From: Bufo bufo
Taxonomy: Eukaryota > Chordata > Amphibia > Anura > Bufonidae
DNA: 64,000 bases
Assembly (NCBI RefSeq): GCF_905171765.1
Contig: NC_053391.1
Location: 187,374,559-187,438,558 of the forward strand
Reading direction: 5' to 3'
The notes beneath the pieces are model-generated. The model made no database searches, was not told the DNA's origin, and worked only from the letters and a program-made list of their open reading frames with translations. This document shows positions 1 to 12,129 of this stretch, piece after piece (positions within the stretch are counted from its first letter, which is position 1; each line of letters opens with the position of its first letter). A program made the position numbers and the translations under genes.

Positions 1-1098
1 CCCCGAGGTGATCCTGCCTATGACCGCCTGTACAAAATCAGGCCAGTCATCGATCACTTTGGGGCCAAATTTGTACAGGCCTATGTACCTGGAAGGGAGG
101 TCACGGTTGATGAGTCTCTCATTGCGTTCAAGGGGAGACTCTTTTTCCGCCAGTATGTTCCCTCAAAGCGGGCGAGGTATGGCGTGAAGCTGTACAAACT
201 TTGTGAGAGTACCTCAGGGTACACTTACAAGTTTCGTGTGTACGAGGGGCGAGATTCCCGTATTCAACCCCCAGAATCTCCCCCCACTCTGGGTGTTAGC
301 GGGAAACTTGAGTGGGACCTTATGCACCCACTGCTAGATGAGGGTTACCACCTTTACGTGGATAACTTTTATACTAGTATCCCCTTGTTCCAGTCCCTCG
401 CCGCCAGATCCACGTCTGCTTGTGGGACCGTGTGGAAAAATCAACGCGGCCTCCCTGCCCACCCCCTCTAGGTACCTATCCCCAGGGGTGAGACCCGTGC
501 CCTTACCACTGGAAACCTGTTGCTGGTCAGATATAAGGACAAGAGGGATGTCCTTGTACTGTCCACAATTCATGGTAACGGCATCACCCCTGTCCCTGTG
601 CGAGGTACCGCGGCAACGGTCCTCAATCCCGATTGTATCGTTGACTACAATCGGTATATGGGAGAAGTTTATATCTCTGATCAAGTCCTCAAGCCATATA
701 ATGCCATGCGCAAAACCCAGGCATGGTACAAAAAACTTGCGGTCTACTTGGTACAGGATGCCTTGTACAACTCTTTCGTGCTGTCCCGGAGCGCTGGCAA
801 CACAGGGACATTCCTTCAGTTCTATGAGGCAGTCCTCAAGGCCCTGATCTTTTCGGACCGGGAAAGAGCAGGCCGGAGTACCTCGGGAACTGGAGGCGCC
901 CGGATCGTCCCTGGCCAACACTTTCCAGGTGTGGTCCCCCATACTGGAAAGAAGGGACGGACCCAAAAAAGGTGCAGAGTGTGTAACAGGAGGGGGATAC
1001 GGAAGGACACCACTACTCAATGTGACACGTGCCCCGATCATCCGGGTCTCTGCATTATTGCTTGCTTCAGGGAGTACCACACTTCCATGGAGTTCTAA
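1..1098 (+). pseudogene. piggyBac (PGBD4-like) transposase, 5'-truncated by the window, inactive
   Basis: The reading frame is open from base 1 except for an in-frame TAG at 469-471 and ends at TAA 1096-1098. It encodes the C-terminal two thirds of a PGBD4-like DDD transposase, which excises and inserts piggyBac elements at TTAA. Visible blocks: the first catalytic Asp in VDESLIAFKG (codon 109-111), the second in YVDNFYTSIPL (codon 361-363), then NRYMGEVYISDQV, where the usual third Asp of the GGVD box is Tyr (codon 670-672). A Cys/His-rich C-terminal domain (CRVCNRRGIRKDTTTQCDTC) follows; in the family this domain binds the element ends. The stop and the lost third Asp both indicate a dead enzyme. 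N-terminal part and left end lie outside the window. Confidence 0.93.
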
Positions 1099-1199
1099 AT
1101 TTATATCCCAATGTAGCCACTGACAATCGGATAAAAAAAACGATGGTTCTCAGACTTGAGACACCCAAAAAAATTGTAAAAACTAAAATAATTTAAAAA

Positions 1200-2700
1200 A
1201 AGTATACAAATTAGGTATCTCCGCGTCGGGAATAATCTCCTCTATAAAAATACCCCATGACCTAACCCCCCAGATTAACACGGTCCCCAAAAAAAAAAAA
1301 CGGTGCAAAAAAAGTCACCTTAAATAACATAAAGTTTAATAGCAAGCGATCAAAAAGTCATATAGGCCCCAAAATAGTGCCAATAAAACCGTCCTCTCAT
1401 CCCGCAAAAAATGAGCTCCTACATAAGATAATCGGCTAAAAAACAAAAAAAATAAATGACTCAGACTTTAGAGATACAAAAAAAAATTTGTATCAAAAAG
1501 GATAATATAGTCTAAAACCTAAATAATTGTAAAAAAGTAGACTTATTACGTATCGCCGCGTCCGTAAGAATCTCCTTTATAAAAATACCCCATCACATAA
1601 CCCCCCAAATTAACACGGTCTAAAAAAAAAAATTTAAACAGCTATTTTTGCCACTTTTCCATTTCAATTCGTTTTTTCCGGTAACAAAGCAAGGGTTAAC
1701 AACCAAACAAAAATTAATATTTATTACCCTGATACTGCAGTTTACAGAAACACCACATTTGTGGTCGTAAACTGCTGTATCACTAAAAGGCAGGGCGCAA
1801 AAGGAAAGGACCGACATGGTTTCTGGAAGGCCGATTTTGATGGCCTTTTTGATTGACACCATTTCCCTTTTAAAGCCCCCCTGATGAACCCCTAGAGTAG
1901 AAACTCCCTAAAAGTGACCCCATCAAAACTGCCACCTTATCCCGTAGTTTCCAAAATGGGGTTACTTTTAGGGAGTTTCTACTCCAGGGGTGCATCAGGG
2001 GGGTTGAAACAGGACACGGTGTAAATTAACCGGTCCATAAAAATCAGCCCTCCAAAAACCACACAGCGCTCCTTTTCCTCTACGCCCCGCCGTGTGGCCG
2101 TACAGTAGTGTACGACCACATATGGGGTGTTTCTGTAAACGACAGAGTCAGGGCAATAAAGATACAGTCTTGTTTGGCTGTTAACCCTTGCTTTGGTAGT
2201 GGAAAAAATGGGTTAAAATAGAAAATTTGCAAAAAAATTTAATTCTCAAATTTCATCCCCATTTGCCAATAACTCTTGTGCAACACCTAAAGGGTTAACA
2301 AAGTTTGTAAAATCAGTTTTGAATACCTTGAGGGGTGTAGTTTCTTAGATGGGGTCACTTTTATGGAGTTTCTACTCTAGGGGTGCATCAGGGGGGCTTC
2401 AAATGGGACATGGTGTAAATACACCAGTCCAGCAAAATCTGCCTTCCAAAAAACATATGGCGCACCTTTCCCTCTACGCCCTACTGTTTGCCCGTACAGT
2501 AGTGTACGACCACATATGGGGTGTTTCTGTAAACGGCAGAGTCAGGGCAATAAAGATACAGTCTTGTTTGGCTGTTAACCCTTGCTTTGTTACTGGAAAA
2601 AATTGATTAAAATGGAAAATTTGGCAAAAAATTGCAATTTTGAAATTTTATCTCTATTTGCCATTAACTCTTGTGGAACACCTAAAGGGTTAACAACGTT
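1200..2700. repeat. internal repeat units of the piggyBac family, one unit inverted
   Basis: Two unit types occur. One carries a TTAGGTATC(T/G)CCGCGTC motif (about 1211 and 1547). The other carries a motif reading ATGGGGTCACTTTTA followed by a CTCTAGGGGTGCATCAGG-like string (about 1955 and 2350). Between about 1630 and 1930 a unit of the second type lies in reverse orientation and abuts the forward unit tail to tail. Short open frames here (1620-1862, 2349-2606) are translations of these units, not genes. Confidence 0.8.
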
Positions 2701-3857
2701 TATAAAATCATTTTTGGGTGGTTTCTATTATGTAAGCCTTGCAAAGTGACTTCAGACCTGAACTGGTCCCTAAAAATTGGGTTTTTGAAAATTTCTAAAA
2801 AATTTCAAGATTTGCTTCTAAACTTCTAAGCCTTGTAACATCCCCAAAAAATAAAATATCATTCACAAAATGATCCAAACATGAAGTACACATATGGGGA
2901 ATGTAAAGTAATAACTATTTTTGGAGGTATTACTATGTATTATAGAAGTAGAGAAATTGAGACTTGGAAATCTGCAATTTTTTACAAATTTATGGTAAAT
3001 TTGGTATTTTTTTATAAATAAAACTTTCTTTTTTTCACTTCATTTTACCAGTGTCATGAAGTACAATATGTGATGAAAAAACAATCTCAGAGTGGCCTGG
3101 ATAAGTCAAAGCGTTTTAAAGTTATCACCACTTAAAGTGACACTGGTCAGATTTGCAAAAAAATGGCCTGGTCCTTAAGGCGAAATAAGGCTGTGTCCTA
3201 AAGGGGTTAATATAGTCTGTTGAAATTCTGCACCATTTTCTATATTTTATAAGATATGCCCTCTTGTTTATAAAGTTTTTTGTGCTGTCCACACAAAACT
3301 CCTGTTTATAAGATGGCTGCTGATGGAGGGTCATGTGACCAGGCAATGGAAATTGTTTGTGTGGGTGTTTAGTGCAAGTGGAGTTTGTTTGAATGGAGGA
3401 GACATCACGTGGAGACGACCTCTGTGTGGACAGCACAAGGGAGCATAAGGCCCCTTTCACACGGGTGAGTATTCCGCGCGGATGCGATGCGTGAGTTGAA
3501 CGCATTGCACCCGCACTGAATACCGACCTATTTATTTCTATGGGGCTGTTCACATGAGCGGTGAGTTTCACGCATCACTTGTGCGTTGCGTGAAAATCGC
3601 AGCATGCTCTATATACAGCGTTTTTCACGCAACGCAGGCCCCATAGAAGGGAATGGGGTTGCGTGAAAATCGCAAGCATCCGCAAGCAAGTGCAGATGCT
3701 GTGCGATTTTCACGCACGGTTGCTAGGAGATCATCGGGATGGAGACCCGATCATTATTATTTTCCCTTATAACATGGTTATAAGGGAAAATAATAGCATT
3801 CTGAATACAGAATGCATAGTAAAATAGCGCTGGAGGAGTTAAAAAAAATAAGGATTA

Positions 3858-5629
3858 GGCCTCATGCACACAACCTTATTTTTTCACGGTCCGCAAAACA
3901 GGGTTCCGTTGGTCCGTGATCCGTGACCGTTTTTTCGTCCGTGGGTCTTCCTTGATTTTTGGAGGATCCACAGACATGAAAAAACTGTCTTTTTGGTGTC
4001 CGCCTGGCCGTGCGGAGCCAAACGGATCGGTCCTGAATTACAATGCAAGTCAATGGGGACGGATCCGTTTGACGTTGACACAATATGGTGCAATTGCAAA
4101 CGGATCGTCCCCCATTGACTTTCAATGTAAAGTCAGGAGTCCCTTTTATACCATCGGATCGGAGTTTTCTCCAATCCGATGGTATATTTTAACTTGAAGC
4201 GTCCCCACCACCATGGGAACGCCTCTATGTTAGAATATACTGTCGGTTATGAGTTAGATCGTGAAGCTCAAATCCGACAGTATATTCTAACACAGAGGCG
4301 TTCCCATGGTGATGGGGACGCTTCAAGTTAGAATATACTAAAAGAACAGTGTACATGACTGCCCCCTGCTGCCTGGCAGGTGCTGCCAGGCAGCAGGGGG
4401 CAGACCCCCCCCCTGTTTTTAACTCATTGGTGGCCAGTGCGGCCGCCACCCCCCCTGTAGTTAACTCATTGGTGGCCAGTGGGCCCCCCTCCCTCCCCTG
4501 TAGTTAACTCATTGGTGGCCAGTGTGCCCCCCTCCCTCCCCTGTAGTTAACTCGTTGGTGGCCAGTGGGCCCCCTCTCCCTCCCCTGTAGTTAACTCGTT
4601 GGTGGCCAGTGGGCCCTCCCCCCTCCCTCCCCCTTCTAATTAAAATCTCCCCCCCTATCATTGGTGGCAGCGGAGAGTACCGATCGGAGTCCCAGTGATG
4701 CAGCAATTTGTAGAAGCATTATACTTACCTGCGAGGCTGCGATGTCTGTGTCCGGCCAGGAGCTCCTCCTACTGGTAAGTGACAGGTCTGTGCGGCGCAT
4801 TGCTTAATGATCTGTCACTTACCAGTAGGAGGAGCTCCCGGCCGGACACAGCTCCCGGCCGCAGCCTCGCAGGTAAGTATAATGCTTCTACAAATTGCTA
4901 AGTAACCATGGCAACCGGGACTGCAGTAGCGTCATGGTTGCCATGGTTACCGATCGGAGCCCCAGCGATTCAACTGGGACTCCGATCGGTACTCTCCGCT
5001 GCCACCAATGATAGGGGGGGAGATTTTAATTAGGAGGGGGAGGGAGGGGGGAGGGCCCACTGGCCACCAATGAGTTAACTACAGGGGGGGGGGGCGGCCG
5101 CACTGGCCACCAATGTGTTAACTACAGGGGGGGGGGCCTTCCCCCTGCTGCCTGGCAGCACCTGCCAGGCAGCAGGGGGCAGTCATGTACACAGTTCTCA
5201 ATATATTCTAACTAGAAGTGTCCCCATCACTATGGGAACACCTCTGTGTTAGAATATACTGTCGGATTTGAGTTTTCACGAAGTGAAAACTCATCTCTGA
5301 AAAAGCTTTCATGCAGACGGATCTTCGCATCCGTCTGTATAAAAAGTAACCTACGGCCACGGATCACGGACGCGGATGCCAATCTTGTGTGCATCCGTGT
5401 TCTTTCACGGACCCATTGTCTTGAATGGGTCCGTGAACCATTGTCCGTCCAAAAAATTGGACAGGTCATATTTTTTTGACGGACAGGAAACACAGATCAC
5501 GGATGCGGCTGCAAAACGGTGCATTTTCAGATTTTTCCACGGACCCATTGAAAGTCAATGGGTCCGCGAAAAAAAACGGAAAACGGCACAACGGCCACGG
5601 ATGCACATAACGGTCGTGTGCATGAGGCC
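3858..5629 (+). mobile_element. Harbinger-like multi-hairpin foldback, copy 1
   Basis: Ends are GGCCTCATGCACAC and its complement, flanked by TTA at 3855-3857 and 5630-5632. The left arm starts with a GGTCCGCAAAAC-type subterminal block, the right with a GCATCCGTGGCCGTTGT-type block; I use this order as orientation. Each arm is itself a chain of hairpins (for example TATACCATCGGAT.../...ATCCGATGGTATA) plus a minisatellite of about 40 bp (5 units left, 2 right). The centre holds an inverted pair around GTAGGAGGAGCTCC. It encodes no protein. Two further copies lie at 7474-9578 (opposite orientation) and 14656-16832. Confidence 0.82.
4396..4625 (+). repeat. minisatellite in left arm of foldback copy 1
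   Basis: Five imperfect units of roughly 40 bp share the core TTAACTC(A/G)TTGGTGGCCAGTG separated by C-rich spacers. Two inverted units of the same core occur at about 5058-5130 in the opposite arm. Confidence 0.85.
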
Positions 5630-6056
5630 TTAAGGTGAGTTAAATTATTATTATTATTTTTTTAACCCCTCCAGCGCTATTTTACTATGCATTCTGTATT
5701 CAGAATGCTATTATTTTCCCTTATAACCATGTTATAAGGGAAAATAATACAATCTACAGAACACCGATACCAAGCCCGAACTTCTGTGAAGAAGTTCGGG
5801 TTTGGGTACCAAACATGCGTGATTTTTCGCACGTGAGTGCAAAACGCATTACAATGTTTTGCACCCGCGCCGAAAAATCACGGGTGTTCCCGTAACGCAC
5901 CCGCACATTTTCCCGCAACGCCCGTCTGAAAGAGGCCTAACTTATGAAATATAGAAAATGGCCCAGAATTTCAACAAAGACTATATTAGTAAGTGCCATA
6001 TAGACCCCTTACAAACACATTTAATAGATTTGTTCCTACTGACAGGTCCTCTTTAA

Positions 6057-7470
6057 ACCTTAGGATAACAGGTTTTTTTCATTTTCGCGTTTTCATTTTT
6101 CTTCCCTATTTTCCTTGAGCCATAACTTTTTAATTTTTCCATTCACATAGCTATATGAGGGCTTATTTTTTTGTGGGACAAAGTTGCACTTTCTAATGCC
6201 ACCATTTTTATATGGCATACAATGTAGTGGGAAGCGGGGAAAATTCCAAATGGGGTTGATTTTGAAAAAAAAAAACGCAATTCCTCAATAGTTTTACAGG
6301 TTTTGTTCCCACGGCGAACACCAATTAGCTGTTCTTATTATGGTGGTTGGATAAAGTACCTTGGTTCCATCTCTCCTCTCTAGTGCCGAATAGACAATAG
6401 ATAATCAGCATGTTTTTTATTTTTGTTGATGGTGAGTAACGTGTACCCATAGGGCAACCCTGTAATTACAAAAAAAAAAAGCCCATCAAGTTTTAGAAGG
6501 GCGGGAGATTTTTCCTTTTTTTTTCTAACCCCCTAAATACATTGCCTTCTTACTATATGAAGATGAACTGCTTCCCGTCTTCAGAATAACCGCAGAAGTA
6601 CAGACTTTGATTGTGAAGCTTTATGTTTGTGCTGGGGAAGGACAGTGAAATCCCGGATACGTGCCAAGTTTCATATTAGTGAATGAAGACACAGGATTAT
6701 TATTAGTGTCTGGAGTATTAATGCAGGTGGGTTGCTATGAAACTCTGAGCCATATGACATCAGCAAATTTCAATGTTTGCAGATGATTCTCACTAATGGT
6801 GTCCGGGGAGTGGGGGGGCGGGGGGGGGGGGTTAAATAAATTCTCCAGAGAAGCTGCATAAGACAAAAATCAAAGTTGGCAAGATAATGCTATAATGTTT
6901 TTTTATGAAGCAGCTTGTCTAACTTAGCGATATATAAACTAGCATTACATATAGTTATAGATATATGTACGGTATCTGTGATGGTAATAGAAGATTGGAA
7001 GTTTTAAACAACTGATGTAAAGTGGATCTGTCACACTGGATAGGCTGTCCGGCAGGCAACATGTTATCTTAACTGCAATTGTAACATCAGAGGTAAAAAC
7101 TAAGGGGCACATTTATTAAGACCAGTGTTTTAGACTCTATAACCCCTATACCTGGCGGTGGATCTGCCGGAGTTATAACGAGACCTTTGCGCTGCAACCT
7201 GTGCCATTTAGGTGTAATCTGCGCATAATTTAGGTGTATTTCTGTTTGACAAATGACACCCTAAGACTTTACATGTCTTTTTCTTTCTCAAAATTTCCCC
7301 ATTGCAGTTTGTACACTTAAAAAATCTCACAATGTGTATGGCAATGTACCAAGAAAAAAAAGAACAAGTTTTCCATCCCCAGGAGGGATCACTTGTGTAG
7401 CTTTTATTAGAACTTCCCACAGAAAAACTGGGTTATCAGCACTTTGCATTTCAAACAAACCTTACATCCT
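6057..7470. other. intergenic, no gene seen
   Basis: No coding potential recognised. The part from about 6070 to 6530 (for example CATATGAGGGCTTATTTTTT) resembles a dispersed AT-rich frog repeat I have seen before, but I cannot place its ends. A G-tract of about 30 bases lies at 6810-6832. Confidence 0.4.
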
Positions 7471-7473
7471 TTA

Positions 7474-9578
7474 GGCCTCATGCACACGACCGTTGTGTGC
7501 ATCCGTGGCCGTTGTGCCGTTTTCCGTTTTTTTTCGCGGACCCATTGACTTTCAATGGTTCCGTGGAAAAAACGGAAAATGCACCGTTTGGCAGCCGCAT
7601 CCGTGAGCCGTGTTTCCTGGCCGTGAAAAAAATATGACCTGTCCTATTTTTTTCACGGCCAACGGTTCACGGACCCATTCAAGTCAATGGGTCCGTGAAA
7701 GAACACGGATGCACACAAGATTGGCATCCGTGTCCGTGATCCGTGGCCGTAGGTTAGTTTTTATACAGACGGATCCGAAGATCCGTCTGCATAAAAGCTT
7801 TTTCAAAGCTGAGTTTTCACTTCGTGAAAACTCAGAACCGACAGTATATTCTAACACAGAAGCGTTCCCATGGTGATGGGGACGCTTCTAGTTAGAATAC
7901 ACTACAAACTGTGTACAAGACTGCCCCCTGCTGCCTGGCAGCACCCGATCTCTTACAGGGGGCCGTGATCAGCACAATTAACCCCTTCAGGTGCCGCACC
8001 TGAAGGGGTTAATTGTGCTGATCACGGCCCCCTGTAAGAGATCGGGGCTGCCAGGCAGCAGGGGGCAGACCCCCCCCCCCTCCCCAGTTTGAATATCATT
8101 GGTGGCCAGTGCGGCCCCCCCCCCTCCCTCTATTGTAATAAATCGTTGGTGGCACAGTGTGCGCCCCCCATCGCCCCCCCTCCCTCTATAGCATTAACAA
8201 CATTGGTGGCCAGTGTGCGGCCTCCCATCTCTTCCCCCCCCCCCCCATCATTGGTGGCAGCGGAGTTCCGATCAGAGTCCCAGTTTAATCGCTGGGGCTC
8301 CGATCGGTAACCATGGCAACCGGGACGCTACTACAGTCCTGGTTGCCATGGTTACTTAGCAATAGTACAATAGTAGAAGATTCATACTTACCTGCTCCAG
8401 GCTGCTGCTGCGATGTTCGTGTCCGGCCGGGAGCTCCACCTACTGGTAAGTGACAGGTCTGTGCGGCGCATTGCTAAATGAACTGTCACTTACTAGTAGG
8501 AGGAGCTCCCGGCCGGACACGAACATCACAGCTCCCAGGTAAGTATGAATCTTGTACTATTGCTAGTAACCCGCTGCCACCAATGATCGGGGGGGGGGCG
8601 CAAGATGGGAGGCCGCACACTGGCCACCAATGTTGTTAATGCTATAGAGGGAGGGGGGCCAATAATTGCCACCAACGATTTATTACAATAGAGGGAGGAA
8701 GGGGGGGGGGGGGGGCGCACACTGTGCCACCAACGAATTATTACAATAGAGGGAGGAAGGGGGGGGGGCGGGGGGGGGGCACACTGTGCCACCAACGAAT
8801 TATTGCAATAGAGGGAGGAAGGGGGGGGGCGCACACTGTGCCACCAACGATTTATTACAATGGAGGGAAGAAGGGGGGGGGGGGCCGCACTGGCCACCAA
8901 TGATATTCAAACTGGGGAGGGGGGGGGGGGGCTGCCCCCTGCTGCCTGGCAGCCCTGATCTCTTACAGGGGGATATGATAGTACAATTAACCCCTTCAGG
9001 TGCGGCACCTGAGGGGTTAATTGTGCTGATCACGGCCCCCTGTAAGAGATCGGATGCTGCTAGGCAGCAGGGGGCAGTCATGTACACAGTTTGTAGTATA
9101 TTCTAACTAGAAGCGTCCCCATCACCATGGGAACGCCTCTGTGTTAGAATATACTGTCGGATATGAGGTTTCACGATCTAACTCATATCCGACAGTATAT
9201 TCTAACATAGAGGCGTTCCCATGGTGATGGGGACGCTTCAAGTTAAAATATACCATCGGATTGGAGAAAACTCCGATCTGATGGTATAAAAGGGACTCCG
9301 GACTTTACATTGAAAGTCAATGGGGACGGATCCGTTTGAAATGGCACCATATTGTGTCAACGTCAAACGGATCCGTCCCCATTGACTTGCATTGTAATTC
9401 AGGACGGATCCGTTTGGCTCCGCACGGCCAGGCGGACACCAAAATGACTTTTTTTTTCATGTCCGTGGATCCGCCAAAAATCAAGGAAGACCCACGGACG
9501 AAAAAACGGTCACGGATCACGGACCTACGGACCCTGTTTTTGCGGACTGTGAAAAAAAACGTTCGTGTGCATGAGGCC
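7474..9578 (-). mobile_element. Harbinger-like multi-hairpin foldback, copy 2 (inverted)
   Basis: Ends GGCCTCATGCACACGACCGT and complement, flanked by TTA (7471-7473) and TAA (9579-9581); one base of the duplication has probably mutated. The subterminal blocks are in the reverse order to copies 1 and 3, so this copy lies in the opposite orientation. The arms hold minisatellites with a different unit (core TGGTGGCACAGTGTGCG and complement, linked to TATTGTAATAAATCG-like text), more units on the right (about 8590-8910) than the left (about 8095-8250). There is also a near-perfect inner palindrome around CCCCTTCAGGTGCCGCACCTGAAGGGG at 7981-8011. No protein is encoded. Confidence 0.82.
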
Positions 9579-9581
9579 TAA

Positions 9582-10179
9582 GGCCGATTTTTCGGCTGAT
9601 AATTGCGAACGAGCAAGTAATGCTCGTTAGCTATAATTTTGCAGTGTAATACTGCCGCCGACTGCCCAATAAATGTTCATCAGGCAATTCAGATTTTTAA
9701 GCATGCTTAAAAATCAGTACTTGCCGGCGGCAGATTGTGCAGTCTAATAACGATCTGCCACCGGCAAACCACTAGATAGTATGGGGAAGAGTGATGGCAT
9801 AGAGATCGCTCCTACCAATTCAGTGAGGAGATCGCTGCATGTAATAGCAGTGGTCTCCGCCAGCTAGCAGACGATTACTTGGAGGAAACGCTTCCCTCCC
9901 AACAATAGCTTTCTCAATCTGCCTGTTTAATACAGGCATTAGTCATGGTGAGGACATAGCAAGGTTGCTTTCTGATGGATTTTGAAGTTGAAATGGAGAC
10001 TACACACAAGTGATCCCTCCTAGCACTGGACAATCTTCTTTTCCACTATAAATGCACACTTGGCTGGACTGTGGTCCACACATCACAGTGGAGCTGCGGT
10101 GGTGGTAGGCTTGTTCACCTTTTTTTTTGCATTAAAAAGTGTACTATATATGATCCAAGTTTTCAGTTTTTCCAGTGTC
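9582..10179. other. fragment of an unidentified repeat, no gene
   Basis: The sequence begins GGCCGATTTTTCGGCTG directly after the TAA of the previous element. It includes short inverted pairs (CCGGCGGCAGATTGT near 9725; GTACTTGCCGGCGG). It may be one half of another foldback whose partner end I do not find. No reading frame of interest. Confidence 0.35.
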
Positions 10180-10187
10180 CCATCGTC

Positions 10188-11466
10188 CAGTGCTTTAAGT
10201 GGGCCAAAAGAGGTGCCGGTACTCTATTAGGCGCCGGTGCTCCCCCCCCCTGCACATCAGACCCCCCCATCACACACATATATATTAGTTCCTCTATGTA
10301 CCAGTACAGTACCCCCCCCACCACCGCACATTCGTTCCTCTCTGTACCAGTACCCCCCTGCACATCAGACCCCCCCCCACTCATCACACACACACACATT
10401 AATTCCTCTCTGTACCAGTACCCCCCTGCCAGGGGGGTACTGGTACAGAGAGGAATTAATGTGTGTGTGTGTGTGATGAGGGGGGGGTCTGATGTGCAGG
10501 GGGGTACTGGTTCAGAGAGGAACGAATGTGCGGTGGTGGGGGGGGGGGGGGTACTGGTACATAGAGGAACTAATATATATGTGTGTGATGGGGGGTCTGA
10601 TGTGCAGAGGGGTACTGGTACAGAGAGGCACTAATGTGTGGTGGTGGTGGGGGGGGGGGGGGTACTGGTAAAGAGAGGAACTAATGTGTGTGATGAGGGG
10701 GGGGGGTCTGATGTGCAGGGGGGTACTGGTACAGAGAGGAACGAATGTGCGGTGGTGGGGGGGGGGGTCCTGGTACATAGAGGAACTAATATATATGTGT
10801 GTGATGGGGGGGTCTGATGTGCAGGGGCCCCCTACACATCAGACCCACCCATCAGACACATATATATTAGTTCCTCTATGTACCAGTACCCCCCCCCCCC
10901 ACCACCGCACATTCGTTCCTCTCTGTACCAGTACCCCCCTGCACATCAGACCCCCCCCCCCCCCTCATCACACACATTAATTCCTCTCTGTACCAGTACC
11001 CCCCTGCCAGGGGGGGGGGGGGGGGGGTACTGGTACAGAGAGGAACTAATGTGTGTGGGGGGAGGGGGGGTGCCTGTCACTCACCAGTACTCTTCAGAAG
11101 TTGGATTCCAAAGCAAAGTCGATGTTCTTTGCTGCACCGTCCGACTCCTGACTCCAAGGAGGACCAGTCACTGGTCGCCGCACTGATCGCTCCTCAGTCA
11201 CAGGCGCGCGGGAAGGAGTTGACGTCACCTAACGTGAGGTCAACTCCCTGCCTGCGCCAGCCTGAGCCGTACTCTGCAACGACCCGCCCCCCTCCACTAG
11301 CTGCCCAGCCAACGACATTAGGGAGGAGATACTGCCAGCTCTCCGCTGCGCTCCGGTACCGGAAACCCACGTACTGGGCGCACGGAGAGGTGCTGGTACT
11401 CTCCAGGGCAATTTTTGGAAGTGGCGGTACTGAGTACCGCCGCGTTCCGGCCCACTTCAAGCACTG
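10188..11466. mobile_element. hAT-type non-autonomous foldback element
   Basis: Inverted termini CAGTGCTTTAAGTGGGCC (left) and GGCCCACTTCAAGCACTG (right) are flanked by a perfect 8-bp duplication CCATCGTC at 10180-10187 and 11467-11474. An 8-bp duplication and CAG-type ends indicate hAT. The interior is an inverted minisatellite (10228-11065) and a GC-rich stretch (11080-11460) with further inverted pairs. No transposase is present. Confidence 0.88.
10228..11065. repeat. orientation-switching minisatellite
   Basis: Units of about 80-110 bp contain CCTCTCTGTACCAGTACCCC, a C-tract, CTGCACATCAGACC and a CA-rich stretch. They run forward (10228-10430), reversed (10432-10828), forward again (10830-11010) and reversed (11012-11065), making several perfect palindromes with G/C homopolymer tips. 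The proline- and glycine-rich reading frames here are translations of this repeat. Confidence 0.88.
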
Positions 11467-11679
11467 CCATCGTCTCAAAAATGTGTTTTGTTTTATGGCA
11501 GTCATTCACAGCTTCGTACCTTTGGGTATTATTGTAGAAACCATTTAAATTGAAGATAAGTTGAAGACTGTTTCTCTGTTAACTCTTGCTGTGTTACAGA
11601 CAAAATGGATTGAAATGAAAAATCTGCAGAGAATAATGAAAGTTTTGATTTAAGTCTTGTGAAGTGCTTAAAGTGTTAA

Positions 11680-12129
11680 AGAGGACCTTTCACCGATTCT
11701 TACCCTATGAACTAAGAATACAGACATGTGGAGCGGCGCCCGGGGATCTCTCTGCACTTACTATTATCCCCGGGCGCCGCTCCGTTCTCCTGCTATGCCC
11801 TCCGGTATCTCCGTTCCCTAAGTTATGGTAGGCGGAGTCTGCCCTAGCGCTGGCCAATCGCATTGCAGAGCTCACAGCCTGGGAGAAAATAACCTCCCAG
11901 GCTGTGAGCTCTGCGCTGCGATTGGCCAGCGCTAGGGCAGACTCCGCCTACCATAACTTAGGGACTGGTATCTCCGCCTACTATAACTTAGTGAGCGGAG
12001 ATACCGGAGGGCATAACGAGAGAAAGGAGCGGCGCCCGGGGATAATAGTAAGTGCAGTGAGATCCCCGGGCGCCGCTCTACATATCTGTATAGTTAGTTC
12101 ATAGGGTAAGAATCGGTGAAAGGTCCTCT
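11680..12129. mobile_element. T2/Kolobok-type MITE, near-complete hairpin
   Basis: Ends AGAGGACCTTTCACCGATTC and complement, flanked by TTAA at 11676-11679 and 12130-12133. The two halves pair along most of their length, including GGAGCGGCGCCCGGGGAT, GCGCTGGCCAATCG and CCCAGGCTGTGAGCTC, around a short loop near 11888-11893. A small unpaired duplication near 11965-12000 makes one arm longer. No protein. Confidence 0.88.

Larger units (their letters stand above)
1..3206 (+). mobile_element. piggyBac element A, right portion, ending at a TTAA
   Basis: The transposase remnant is followed by about 2.1 kb of AT-rich, internally repeated sequence. It ends with a terminus resembling GTCCTTAAGGGG directly before TTAA at 3207-3210. 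The last ~150 bp and the internal units are clearly the same as those in the transposase-less element at 22037-25676, so the two belong to one family. The CCCC-type terminus and TTAA target are the piggyBac signature. The left end is beyond the window. Confidence 0.85.
3449..5937. mobile_element. PIF/Harbinger-like foldback element (TAA duplication), outer of a nested pair
   Basis: Termini are GGCCCCTTTCACACGGG on the left and, inward from the right, GGCCTCTTTCAGACGGG. They are flanked by TAA at 3446-3448 and 5938-5940. The arms pair again near the middle (AGCGCTGGAGGAGTT against AACCCCTCCAGCGCT; AATGCATAGTAAAAT on both sides). A 3-bp TWA duplication is characteristic of PIF/Harbinger. No transposase is present, so it is non-autonomous. 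The element at 3858-5629 sits at its centre. Confidence 0.75.
3211..6052. mobile_element. T2/Kolobok-type MITE, left end lost, split by a foldback element
   Basis: Sequence 3211-3445 is the inverted complement of 5941-5985 (shared block around ATAGTCT..TTGAAATTCTG and CCATTTTCTATAT). The right end reads GACAGGTCCTCT followed by TTAA at 6053-6056, i.e. a TTAAAGAGGACC-type terminus read inward. TTAAAGGRR-like ends with TTAA targets are typical of T2/Kolobok MITEs in frogs. The left end is missing because piggyBac element A was inserted into a TTAA of this MITE. Confidence 0.65.

Noticed and set aside
334..1080. 248-residue open frame on the minus strand opposite the piggyBac transposase
   Set aside because: It is antisense to clear transposase coding sequence and resembles no protein family.
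10071..11186. Several overlapping proline-, threonine- or glycine-rich open frames (up to 187 residues)
   Set aside because: They are translations of the inverted minisatellite and end with it.
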